From Muricea muricata (taxonomy: Eukaryota > Cnidaria > Anthozoa > Malacalcyonacea > Plexauridae): a DNA stretch of 64,000 nucleotides. The translations under genes and the position numbers were made by a program. Below the pieces are notes generated by a model. It ran no database searches. It saw only the letters and a list, made by a program, of their open reading frames with translations, and had not been told where the DNA came from. The stretch covers positions 620,001 to 684,000 of the forward strand of contig OY979719.1 of assembly GCA_963855995.1 (NCBI GenBank), given 5' to 3'. This document shows, piece by piece, positions 36,301 to 51,925 of this stretch. The stretch's first letter is position 1, and each line of letters begins with the position of its first letter.

Positions 36301-39300
36301 GGATGCGAATCAACGCCTCGCACTTTGCAATTTGCGAAGCATTTAAAACATTTTGCGAAGGAAATTTCTTTGGCAGACGTAAAAATTCGAAGCTAGTGAA
36401 AATGCAAAGCTAGTGAAAATTCTTTAAACCCATCGCGAAAAAATTGTAACTGCGACCGTGCGTTTTGATTGTTGATGTATGTGTTCAGAATTGAATTGTT
36501 TTGACAGAAATAACCAATTAAAAATAAACAAGTGCTAAACCAGAAATGAAGAAATCTGTGCTTTTAATGTAAACAATATAATGGTTTTAATGTAAATAAT
36601 ATGATATAATGGTTAAAACGCCAGTGAGGGCGTGATGTTTTAGCACTTCTATAACTTGTTGTGGAATCGTGTTTTTGGCAGCATGGCTAGTCTTAAGGCT
36701 GTTAAAAAAACGGTCGAATAATCATTCATGCGATTTGGAAAAGGAAATTCACTGCGGCAAAGTTGTAAAGTTGAAAAGCAAACTGCGCTGTAAATACGAA
36801 AGTAGAATAACATCAATTAAAAGTTTTTCTCGCAGTTGGATTGAAGGAACTGATTTCGGTAAAGAAGGACAGTCTTTTGAAGTATATTAATGGGGATCGG
36901 CGCAAATATGCCATCGAACTTCAACGAAAAGAAACTGTAGGAGTTGGTTCGTACAACCAAGAAATACTTGAACTCACGCATTGGACGAGGTCTAACGAAA
37001 ATGACTGATCAGGAACACGACCTTCTTAAGACGCGATTTAATACGGCATACTATTTGTCAAAAAGTGAAAGACTGTACAGCGATTTTGAAGAACAGTTAC
37101 TTAATTCTTAGAAGAAGTTTAATCGGAGGAATGATCCAACAAACATCAGGAAATTGAGCTACTTCATTTTGATGCAAGCTCGGAGAAAATGAAGAACTCG
37201 TACAGCAACGTTATTTCGTGTTTGACGGAGAAAACGAGCGAGAGATTTCAAGATCTAAAAACCCACCCAATTTTTAAGAGCATTGTGATTCTTGACGGTA
37301 GTCTCTGGCCAAGAGATGACCTTAATTTGTCCGTTTATGGCGAGAAAGAGATCGATGCGTTCTCCAAGCATTTCTCTCCCCTGTTGTCCAACAACGGTTG
37401 CGATGTTGACAAAATTATGGCCGAGTGGGATTTGGTGAAATTAGAAGTCAACACGTTGATATCCGGGCGGTGTGTGATAAAATACTTCGATGTCTGGCAA
37501 CGTTTACTTCAACAGCCCGGGATTCCTACGAAAATGGATTGCACTATTGTTGCTTATCACGCCCACAACAAATGCCAAACTGGAAAGAATGCTTACCAGC
37601 TGGTCTGAAAACACGGAAAAGTCTGGCACTAGTTGTCAAATAGAAATCCATTTTTCGATCCAAACTATAAATTTCTCATGAAATAGAATTTACTTTGTTT
37701 GTAAATTTCTGGTAGACTTATAATTATCTTCATTAAAGACAGTTACTAAGTTTCAACAAGTTTCACAAAGGAAAACAAAAGATATTTTACGTGATTAACA
37801 ACAGCAAGATGGATTTCTATTTGGTAGCTAATTTCAGGCCTTTTACTCACGGTCAGATCAGCTGGTAGTCGTATGAATCGGGTAGTAAAGAATGATTGGC
37901 GTAATCGTTTAACACGTGAACGTTTAATCCCCTCCATCAAGGATTTTGATCCTGAACAGTCGATCATACACTGGTCCAATGAAAAGATGCGAAGAATAAA
38001 CGGTGCAAAACCACATAGATATCCAAACGCAAAAAAAAACGGAACAGTCCTCTTATTGCATGTCCGATTTTGAAGCTGACTCTGGCGAAGAATAACTAGC
38101 GTGGTACGCATCGTCGCCCATTGACTTTTCTTGAGTTGTTTTTGACAACTTAAAATTAACAGTACACTTGAGTTTTTTATGACAGTAATCATCATTACTG
38201 AGGCATTTTTGTTGGCAATTTTTGCATTTGAAATAAGATATTAGGGCAATTTATACGAGACAAAATAAGTCGCGACTTATTTGGTCTCGTATAAATCGCC
38301 CTAATAAGACTGTCATGTATCCAATTCTTGTTGTATCAATAGACGATTTGCATGTTAGACTAACTTTCAAACTAGGCAAGACGAACAAAATCTTTTACCA
38401 CAGTTAAAAAGAGCATCCTAAAATTAGTAGAATTGCCAAGTTTGGTGGCGAAATGTTGTAAAACATGGAAAATATGGCCTCGCAAAGTTTGCAAATTTGT
38501 ATACATTTGTATTACGCGAGGAAAAAGTTACCACTTTTCAGCTAAAATTGTATCAAAAGTGGTAACTTTTTCCTCGCGTAATAAAAATGTATACAAATTT
38601 GCAAACTTTGCGACGCCATATTTTCCATGCTTTACAACATTTCGCGACCAAACTTGGCAATTCTACTAATTTTAGGATGCTCTTTTTAACTGTGGTAAAA
38701 GATTTTGTTTGTCTTGCCTAGACTGAAAGTTGGTCTAACATGCAAATTGTCCTTGTACCTCTTATGTAGCTTTGTAATAGGATTGAATAAATGAACAGTT
38801 TACTAATTAACGAACTTGCAGCTTACGAATAGTTTAGGTAGTTTATTTTTGATAAACGCTGCTGAAACAAAGTCAATTTCCACAAATATTCAAACAAACT
38901 AAAAAGCCCTTTGATTTCGCTTTTGTACACACTGTTTATTCGTTAATAATTTCTTATTAGACACTATTTATTTGCTAGAATTTTTGCGAAGTTGTTTTGG
39001 CAGCATAATTCGTACCCTGTAAGGGGTCATATTGACAAGGTAAATGGGGGTGAGTTCTGACAATTAGACATTGATGGTGAATTACAGAAACAGCACAAAT
39101 AAACAGGTAGGATTGAGCTCCACTCAGACTCTTTTAGCCAATTTGGAAGACTTCGCCGTAAATGTGTCAGTACACGAAGTGTTATTTGGGGATTAAATTT
39201 AGTGACTTGAAACGATAGCTCAAAATCACTTGGCACAAACAACCAAATAAGTCTTTACACACTTCATGCATGGTACTTCGCTTGGGGGTAATTACTAATA

Positions 39301-41923
39301 ATATGCTTGTTTGTACCTCATGCACCTTGAACAATTAAAACTTTAATAAAATGCTACCTTTAATAGCAAATAGATCAGCAGCCATTTTCAATCTTCGACG
39401 TGAACCATCAAAGTTGGCAATATCTTGTTCTAGAAGATTGATGCATTTCAATGCCTCATCATAGGCCCGCAACATAAAGTGGATTTTACACAGCAGAAAC
39501 TGAGCATCAACTGTTACAGATTGCTGAAAGTTATAAGAAATATTTGAGATTCATTTGAAAGAGGGTGTGGTTATTAGTTGGCACTTGTCATTTGTCAAGG
39601 AATCAGACAAGACATATCATGAGTTTTATCAGATGGAGTCAGGGTGTTAGCCAGGATTCCAAATCTGGCCGTCCAAAATATGTTTGTTGGTGTCGTCTCG
39701 TATTTGTGTGGGCGTGGTCGGACAAAAACATGTGTTTTGGGATGTTGCCGCAATTTTTTGTTTTACAAAGTTGCACTTTAATTCAGCCATATTTAGGCAT
39801 ACTGTGTTTTCAAAAGGATAAGGAATAAAAATATATAACATTGATAAGTTAAACAGCATATGACTATAAATGGAGATATTCAATGAATATTACAAGTTGT
39901 AATTTTCTATCTTACAGAAAATAGTCCCTTTGGCTGTCTGTGGCCGTCTATGTAAATATAGCTGTATAAATTCAGAAGTAAGCGTCCCTATGACGGCCAG
40001 ATGGCCACCTGGCTAACACCCTGGATGGAGTATTATATCTGTACCACGGTGTTCTATTACAGGGTGTTCATAATTTATATGGTCAAGAGTCATGAAGAAT
40101 ATACATTTCAAAGAATTTTTTGGGTAGCCCCCCCCCCCACTCTCTAAGCTGAAGATATCTTAGCCCTCCCCCTCCCATAAACTCCTCGTGCAGATGTTCA
40201 GTAGAAACCATATAACACCCCTGCCTCAAACTATTCAATATTAACCTGCCTCCTAGCTGTCCTTTTTTTATCCTCAACAACAGCCTTCACCATATATTAA
40301 ACTATGAAGGACACTCCCTATTAGGTTACTTTAGTTCAATCAAGTTTATAATAAATACCATTTCATTGTCACCATCATTATCTTTAATTGTTTCAAGTTT
40401 TCCCTTTAGTTTTGATAAATAAATTTTCAATGGTTCGTCAATTGGATGTTCCACTACATACTTATTAAACTGGATTTCAATTTGAAACTCACAGTCCACC
40501 AAAGTCTTGTATGATTCTGAACAACAACAAAATTGTCAAATCAGTATTAAACATGCTGGTCAGAATAGTCATCTCACGATTGAATTACTGATGAATCGTA
40601 CTTTGCCTAATTGTAACAGGGCATGCCGATATTAAAGAAAATGCACTAAGATGTCTACAGTTTTGTCATGGAAAATGTTTTGTTAAATCACAATTGTATA
40701 AATTGCATTTGAGGTCAACCACGTCGACCAGCAAGCTGAAAAGTAATGCCTGACTGATGGCAGAAATCAATAGCCCAATCCTCCGCCAACTGAGCTACAC
40801 AGCCACATCTCAAGTCAAACTGCAGAGCATGGGTTGAAGAATATCTAACCGGTGTGCTGGCGTGCAAAAGAAATATCTGGTGTACTAATATGCAAATGAC
40901 TGAATGTGATACAATACTTTGGCTATTTTTTCAGGAGGGCATCAAGTTTATATTTTCAAAAAAGTAAACTGGTGAGCAAAAAATATAGGACAAAAATATC
41001 TCTGGTCTGCAAATGCCACACTCTGCAGCCTGGGTCTCAGGTAATACCTGTGAAATTTCATGATCAGAGTCTAGATGATATCAAATGTAAACTAAAGATA
41101 GAAACTGAGTAACACTGCATAAACAATATGGCAGATGGCATTTATTTTTCGTAATAATTTCGTAAAATACAAAAAAAAACAGGGGTAAAGGTGATGAAAA
41201 CACTTTGGAAATCCAACAGGTTCCAAACTGGAAAGTACGAAACTTGGTTGAAACCCTAAGATTTATAGAATTTATTAGAAAATATATAAGACATCATAAT
41301 TGCATGCCCGATATCTCAGTTGTGCAGTGCAAACTTTTCACTCTAAAAGGAGACGAGGTGATTCAACCTGGAAGATCTATTAAATCACAGGAAATGCAAG
41401 GGAAGCATGTGATAAGAAGGCAAAAGTCAAAAGGAGAATTTATGAAATCATCGAGATTCCCAGGAAATTCTGAAGGAGCTGGCAAATATGAATTGCATGG
41501 TGTATGATAAGCAGGTCCCAGTGGCAAAGCCAGCCCAGCGTTTGGTCATGCAAATGCAAATTTTTCAGTGTTTATAGACTGAACAAGAAATCAATTTCTA
41601 AAAAAATTAATGATAGTGATTTAAATTTGCATAGCATGACCGAACTGTCGGGCTGCCTTCGCTACTGGCAGGTCCTCTTCCTCTGTGAACAGCATTAACA
41701 GAATTTAACATTTCAAGCAAAGAGCAACTCCACTGTTCGGGTCGTTTGAGTCAGTGAAAGAATATATCTGAACTACTGACTGAATCAAGCTGTCACTTCT
41801 ACCTGACAAAGTTGCTTTACTGGTTTCCACATCATTCAATAATTTCGAAATGTCAGCCCATCTTGCATCGTTTCTGGCTTTTTCTATCTCAAGCTCTACA
41901 CCTCTGGTAAGTTTCTTTGCCAT
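24304..41923 (-). CDS. TTC7: TTC7 homologue (tetratricopeptide repeat protein 7), 22 coding exons
   Basis: Joining 22 segments with GT/AG borders and consistent phases gives one open frame of about 829 residues, close to the roughly 840-860 of vertebrate TTC7A/B. The start ATG at 41921-41923 has A at -3 and G at +4. The N-terminus (GVELEIEKARNDARW) matches the conserved TTC7 start. Middle exons carry CLERAMKLAFEEFHLW and NDPLVLLHAAKLCFNNLHQ. The C-terminus carries AEVYIGLDKETEATACIKEA and MSEKILREAINIDP and ends in LPRLM-stop. In known animals TTC7 is a helical TPR scaffold that binds FAM126 (hyccin) and PI4KA and is recruited by EFR3 to the plasma membrane to make PI4P; the role here is inferred from homology. 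Every exon has a plausible homologous place and I saw no frameshift. Introns hold many MITEs, a hAT relic and simple repeats. Exon coordinates are in the three entries below. UTRs are not defined. Confidence 0.93.
24675..24904. mobile_element. MITE with TTAA target sites
   Basis: TTAA-AGTGCCTATGAAACGAAA and its complement TTTCGTTTCATAGGCACT-TTAA bound a 230-bp element in TTC7 intron 21. TTAA duplications are typical of piggyBac-type mobilisation; the family is inferred from that alone. Confidence 0.82.
25090..25145 (-). repeat. tRNA-like fragment, probable SINE remnant
   Basis: On the minus strand GACCGCGTAGCTCAGC is followed by TTCTGGAGCACTGGGCTAGG, resembling a tRNA 5' half with an A-box. 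The rest of a tRNA fold is not evident. Confidence 0.35.
28352..28619 (+). repeat. 89-bp tandem repeat, three perfect copies
   Basis: GATGGCAAGTTTTGACAATC recurs exactly at an 89-bp spacing through ACACAAGAACGCCTTCTG, in TTC7 intron 15. The identity of copies implies recent expansion. The unit itself is rich in ACTTGT/ACAAGT motifs. Confidence 0.95.
29620..31486 (-). other. TTC7: TTC7 coding exons 8-14 (middle TPR region)
   Basis: Exons, high coordinate first: 8 31486-31349; 9 30860-30777; 10 30699-30595; 11 30522-30408; 12 30261-30204; 13 29969-29897; 14 29721-29620. They encode residues 327-551. Exons 9 and 10 are the best conserved, giving a run of TPR helices (CLERAMKLAFEEFHLWFQFG, then ELRPNDPLVLLHAAKLC). 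Exons 11-13 join in phases 1 and 2 to give a continuous TPR pair ending in CLELDPMDKEALFHLAL. The introns here are short (78-253 bp) apart from intron 8 (488 bp). Confidence 0.9.
31549..32966. mobile_element. Foldback-like element filled with AAATTTTTTCCC arrays (TTC7 intron 7)
   Basis: Ends CCCGGCGAAAATTTGTTCAT and the complement of ATTCATCAAATTTTCGCCGA are inverted repeats about 1.4 kb apart. Inside are GTTCATGAA-type repeats at both sides and a central array (about 32215-32870) of 13-17 bp units built on AAATTTTTTCCC, with segments in the opposite orientation (GGGGAAAAAATTTGA at 32556 and 32855). Phe/Lys/Asn-rich ORFs here reflect the repeat. Confidence 0.75.
34258..34737. mobile_element. 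480-bp palindromic MITE (TTC7 intron 5/6 region)
   Basis: TTACTGCCATTTACGTTCAA and its complement TTGAACGTAAATGGCAGTAA form the ends. The arms pair through AAACGAAACG, TGACGTCA and CTTCCTACAGCTT to a short centre near 34505. It lies in TTC7 intron 5. Confidence 0.92.
34917..34972. repeat. 22-bp-arm hairpin
   Basis: TGATTGGTTACTCTACTCGC..ATCT loops back to AGATAGCGAGTAGCGAAACA.. over a 10-nt centre. Confidence 0.85.
35620..35811. mobile_element. MITE with AGTATAAATTTCCAGGTG ends
   Basis: AGTATAAATTTCCAGGTG and CACCTGGAAATTTATACT are perfect 18-bp inverted termini 192 bp apart in TTC7 intron 4. Confidence 0.85.
35819..35911. repeat. 45-bp-arm palindrome
   Basis: TAGTCGCCTCAGGCTCGGTG and its partner ending CGCCTTCGGCGACTA fold around TTCGCCTTCGGCTCAGTGAA. 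It directly abuts the 35620-35811 element. Confidence 0.88.
36669..38095 (+). pseudogene. Decayed hAT-like transposase gene inside TTC7 intron 3
   Basis: Fragments in changing frames match the hAT-derived ZNF862/KIAA1586-type protein family. The N-terminal piece has ITSIKSFSRSWIEGTDFGK (about 36813-36869). Next is EHDLLKTRFNTAYYLSKSER (about 37012-37071). A C-terminal core fragment (37189-37608) contains FKSIVILDGSLWPRDD and LSVYGEKEIDAFSKHFSP. The tail fragment (37873-38070) contains VKNDWRNRLTRERL and NGAKPHRYPNAKK. Stops and frameshifts separate the pieces, and most of the catalytic middle is missing. A small inverted-repeat insertion breaks the gene between the core and the tail. The orientation is antisense to TTC7. 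No intact transposase can be encoded. Confidence 0.75.
37637..37824. mobile_element. Small inverted-repeat insertion within the hAT relic
   Basis: The ends TGTCAAATAGAAATCCAT and ATGGATTTCTATTTGGTA are near-perfect inverted repeats about 190 bp apart. They interrupt the transposase-like sequence between the fragments ending near NAKLERML and starting at VVKNDWRN. The arrangement is that of a MITE that inserted after the hAT copy arrived. Confidence 0.5.
38241..38304. repeat. 64-bp near-perfect palindrome
   Basis: TTAGGGCAATTTATACGAGA is mirrored by TCTCGTATAAATCGCCCTAA around AAGTCGCGACTT. It sits just after the hAT relic. Confidence 0.92.
38343..38751. mobile_element. Palindromic MITE, copy B
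   Basis: The foldback arms start at AGACGATTTGCATGTTAGAC and end in the diverged complement. The core shares AAAGAGCATCCTAAAATTAG and TATTACGCGAGG with copy A, but the outermost arm sequences differ from copy A. It lies in TTC7 intron 3. Confidence 0.85.
39640..40023. mobile_element. hAT-type MITE with 8-bp target duplication (TTC7 intron 2)
   Basis: Ends CAGGGTGTTAGCCAGG and CCTGGCTAACACCCTG. GATGGAGT is duplicated exactly at 39632-39639 and 40024-40031. Internal GGCCGTC/GACGGCC extends the inverted repeat. Length 384 bp. Confidence 0.93.
40059..40321. mobile_element. Degenerate MITE with ACAGGGTGTTC ends
   Basis: ACAGGGTGTTCATAATTTAT on the left and AAACTATGAAGGACACTCCC on the right are imperfect inverted repeats; a polyC run lies inside. 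Confidence 0.5.
40690..40805 (-). repeat. tRNA-derived SINE-like remnant in TTC7 intron 1
   Basis: The minus strand reads GGCTGTGTAGCTCAGTTGGC, then GGAGGATTGGGCTATTG, a good A-box and D-arm. The anticodon and T arms are degraded, so this is not a functional tRNA gene. Confidence 0.45.
41185..41400 (+). repeat. Diverged copy of a giant-palindrome arm segment
   Basis: TTTATTAGAAAATATATAAGACATCATAATTGCA-like sequence followed by a TGTGCAGTGCAAAC motif matches the right arm near 22320-22380 (TTTATTAGAAGACATCAAAA and TGTGCAGTACAAAC). It lies in TTC7 intron 1 and shows that part of the arm is a dispersed repeat. Confidence 0.5.
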
Positions 41924-42632
41924 TATGTAGTATTTCACGTCAGAGTATGCGATATTTCAATGAATTTTGCAAAAATATTCTCACACCTGCCAAATGCCAA
42001 CTTCATTTTTTAAAAGTTGCACCTTAGCCCATACTTCATGTAAGTCAAATTTATAATGGTAAAACTGAGAAATACACTAATTGCGGAAATTTCGTATTTT
42101 ATTTTAAATATATTTATAAATTGACCAGCAATTACAGCAAGTCTCAATACTTATTTATATAAGTTTAAACAATCCGTATGGAGTAAGATATTCAGAAACT
42201 TCTAGTGCAAAATAATACCGGTCCATATATACAATTGTTCTCACATTTTACTCTTCTCACGTTTCCACAGGAACGACGTAATCTCGATCGCAAGCTTAGC
42301 ATTGAACACACATGTAAGTACTCTGAGTTGATTGCTGTGTTCGCAGCAATATGACTGTTTTCATGCTTGATAAACCAGGGAACATTATTTCCAGATAAAC
42401 AAAATGTAGTTCCAAATTTCTACGAAAACGTAGAAACCATTCCACGTTTCAAATAATTAGGAACACGTGGTTTCTTGAAGAAATTAGCAGCAGTATGTGT
42501 GTATGAATCCTACTTTGGTTACACTGATGCACCTATCAAAGTCTTGCCCCTAACAGGGGGAGTGCGGGCGTAACCATGAATACTAAACAACGAAACGGAA
42601 CAGCAAAATAAATTTATGAATAATGAAACAAG

Positions 42633-42890
42633 CACGGGCTATAGGACAGGCGCATTGCGATACTGTTTACGTACGTAAATAAGAAAATTATTAAAATGTT
42701 ATAAACCGTATTGTACTTACTCATGAATTATTTAGATATTCAAATGATGGGAGTGTTCTAAACGTCGTGATTTCGTTCGGAAATAGTGAAATACAAATCC
42801 TTGTTCTGTTACACATCGTCGCCATAATTTTAATAATTTTCTTATTTACGTATGTAAACAGTATCGCAATGCACCTGTCCTATATCCCGT
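42633..42890. mobile_element. Palindromic MITE with 8-bp target duplication
   Basis: ACGGGCTATAGGACAGGCGC and the complement of GCACCTGTCCTATATCCCGT pair through TTTACGTACGTAAATAAG. GAAACAAG is duplicated at 42625-42632 and 42891-42898. Confidence 0.92.
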
Positions 42891-42978
42891 GAAACAAGGA
42901 ACACAAAATTGTGAAACAAGAAATCGAAACAACAAAAAGAGGCGACAAGAAGAACTGTGTTTCGTGTTCTTTCGTTTC

Positions 42979-42984
42979 TTTATT
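42979..42984 (-). promoter_or_regulatory. Candidate polyadenylation signal of PP2A-B56 gene
   Basis: TTTATT on the plus strand reads AATAAA on the coding strand, about 280 bp after the stop codon. It sits in a low-complexity tract repeating a TTTCG-rich motif, so chance occurrence is possible. Confidence 0.4.
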
Positions 42985-43261
42985 TCGATTCATTATTTCG
43001 CTGTTCCATTTCGTCGTTTCGCTGTTTACTAATGTCGCTTTAAGAAATTTTTCATCAATAATACCATAAAGGGACTCAGAAGAGTGGGATAACCGAAAAA
43101 ACTTTTAAATGTCAATAGCCCGTGGTTATGCCCTCACTCGTCTTGTTTGGTCAACAATTGACAAGTGCATCAACATATTGTTGCGAGGACATATTGTCAA
43201 CGCGTATCGAGTGTGCACTCCGTGTCTCCACACGTGCGAGGATCGTGGCCGCCTCAAACAA

Positions 43262-50178
<6,917 letters not shown>

Positions 50179-50700
50179 TGCCACCTCGTAGCTCTCGGCC
50201 GCCTTCTCCGCCTACACCGTCGGCAAAATACGAATATCAAAATTATGTAGTGTTACATAGAGCATTTGATCAATCACGATCGGTTGTCAAGCTTAAAATG
50301 AACACTCGTTGTCAAAAAAATACTATACTTCTTGACAATTTTACCGTACGAACCTCATCAGCTGGCTTGTCGGCGTCTTGGCTTGGAACCTAGCAAAACA
50401 CAGCACAAAATATTGTCTCAAATGAAAGTTTATTTAAGCAATCACAAATTCAATAGCCAAAACAACGATACCGAACTGTCTGACATGCGAACGTTGGACC
50501 AGCCGATGTCGCGATAAAATATCGCAAAATTACAGAAACACGAACGGAAAACGATCAAAACGAAGCGATAGAAGTCCGTTAATCCTACCTTATCTTTTCT
50601 AGCCTTGTTTAGCATCACCAGGCGACAAGGTCCCTCTGCAATTGCAGCAAACTTAGCTCCTAATATGCCTCAAAAACATTTTTTTAAATATTCAAATCGC
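50179..50700 (-). promoter_or_regulatory. 5' flank of PP2A-B56
   Basis: This should contain the transcription start and promoter of the B56 gene. It is slightly less AT-rich than its surroundings. I see no TATA box or recognisable site, so only position supports the call. Confidence 0.3.
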
Positions 50701-50967
50701 ATCCTCGGTCAGTTGTTCGGTCAGTTGGTAACAATAATAATCCATGTTCCATACATAGGGGTTCCATAGGACAAACACCTTGTATATATACTATTATCCC
50801 CTGCTATCTACAGTTACCACGTGTTACCTACGCCGAGGGCGAAGTGATTATTGGTGAGTATTCACCGAGACGAAATCAATGTGATGCAGTTAAGTGGGAA
50901 TCTTGACTTCTTCTGAACTGTGCATTTGATCATATAAAAATTAAGCAAAAAGGAGGGCAAATAAAAT

Positions 50968-51257
50968 TAGCGTAATCTCTCTTATTTAGCCCCCTCTCAA
51001 GTAGGCCTCCCTCTCAAATTAGTCCCCCTCCCTTTTGAGTGAAAAAATGGGTATTAATTCCGTGTTCTAATATAAATCTTAATCCAAGCTGTAATCCAAA
51101 CCCTAATCCTAACCAGCATTTTATTTGTCATGTTTTATCTTTGATGGATTGAAGATTAATTTCGCGTACTGAGAACACAGAATTATTACCAAAAAATGAA
51201 ACAAGCCCCCCCCCCTCTCTAATAAGCCCCCCCGGCTAAATAGAGAGAATGCGGTAA
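50968..51257. mobile_element. MITE with TAGCGTAATCTCTCTTATTT ends
   Basis: The left end pairs with the complement of GGCTAAATAGAGAGAATGCG at the right. Polypyrimidine runs (CCCCCTC) lie next to both ends, and a CCCTAATCCTAACC stretch is in the centre. Confidence 0.8.
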
Positions 51258-51562
51258 AAGTACGCGCAGATTTTTAAAAGCTTGCTTGCCTAGTGCAGGG
51301 GGTTATATTTGGGTTATTGATCCATTTTTACATCACTACAACCAATACACATACTAATCCCACCCGCCTCACAACACCCCCTCCCACACGTCACCCAACA
51401 CACGCCATCTTGAATTTCAGCCAGCTCAGCTAGCAGCGGCCGAGACCGTGGAAGGTGGGGTGATTTTCAAAGTGCTCAGAAAAGGCTTGTGAAGACTTAC
51501 ACCAAGTCTGCCTCTTGAGTTCAGGGTGAGTGAGTGGAAAAATAGGAAGCGAAAAATTGCAA

Positions 51563-51925
51563 CTCTACAGATGCACAACTCTACAGTTCCACAACTCTAA
51601 TACTCTATAAATCCACAGCTCTACAACTATACATCTCCAAAACTCTACAGCTCACACCACAACTCAACACGTCTACAATTCTACAGCTGTACAACTCCAC
51701 AGTTCTACAACTCTACAGCTCTACAGTTCCACAACTCTACAGCTCTACAGTTCCACAACTCTACAGCTCTACAGATCTCAAATCTACGTCTGAACAGCTA
51801 TACAACTCTACAGCCCTACAGCTCTACAGCGCAATAACTGTACAGCTGTTTAACTCTACAGCTCTAAGACTAAAACTCTACGGCTCAACAGCTCTACATT
51901 TCTACAAATCTATAGTTCTACAATG
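51563..51925 (+). repeat. Degenerate CTCTACAG/TTCCACAA minisatellite
   Basis: About 360 bp of 8-bp and 16-bp units such as CTCTACAGTTCCACAA and CTCTACAGCTCTACAG, increasingly diverged towards the ends. Confidence 0.92.

Larger units (their letters stand above)
33176..41923 (-). other. TTC7: TTC7 coding exons 1-7 (N-terminal third)
   Basis: Exons, high coordinate first: 1 41923-41803; 2 40516-40359; 3 39523-39358; 4 36219-35979; 5 35541-35463; 6 33675-33530; 7 33242-33176. Together they encode residues 1-326. Intron phases after exons 1-7 are 1, 0, 1, 2, 0, 2, 0. Exon 7 carries CNITEDVILLLLLKES, which matches the TTC7 signature around the first conserved helical repeats. Exon 6 includes a Ser/Thr-rich stretch (ITPSSPSKTSFTGSS) that looks like a disordered loop. 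Intron 3 (39357-36220) holds the hAT relic and two palindromic elements, and intron 2 (40358-39524) holds a 384-bp MITE. Confidence 0.88.
41924..43261. other. Interval between TTC7 start and PP2A-B56 stop
   Basis: A 1.34-kb space between two minus-strand genes; it must hold the TTC7 promoter and the PP2A-B56 3' UTR. It contains the MITE at 42633-42890 and a TTTCG-rich low-complexity tract (about 42900-43030). No TATA box or motif is compelling. Confidence 0.6.

Noticed and set aside
40690-40805. Functional tRNA gene
   Set aside because: Only the 5' half resembles a tRNA; the anticodon and T stems do not fold.
51100-51120. Interstitial telomere sequence (CCCTAATCCTAACC)
   Set aside because: Only two to three degenerate units inside a MITE; insufficient.
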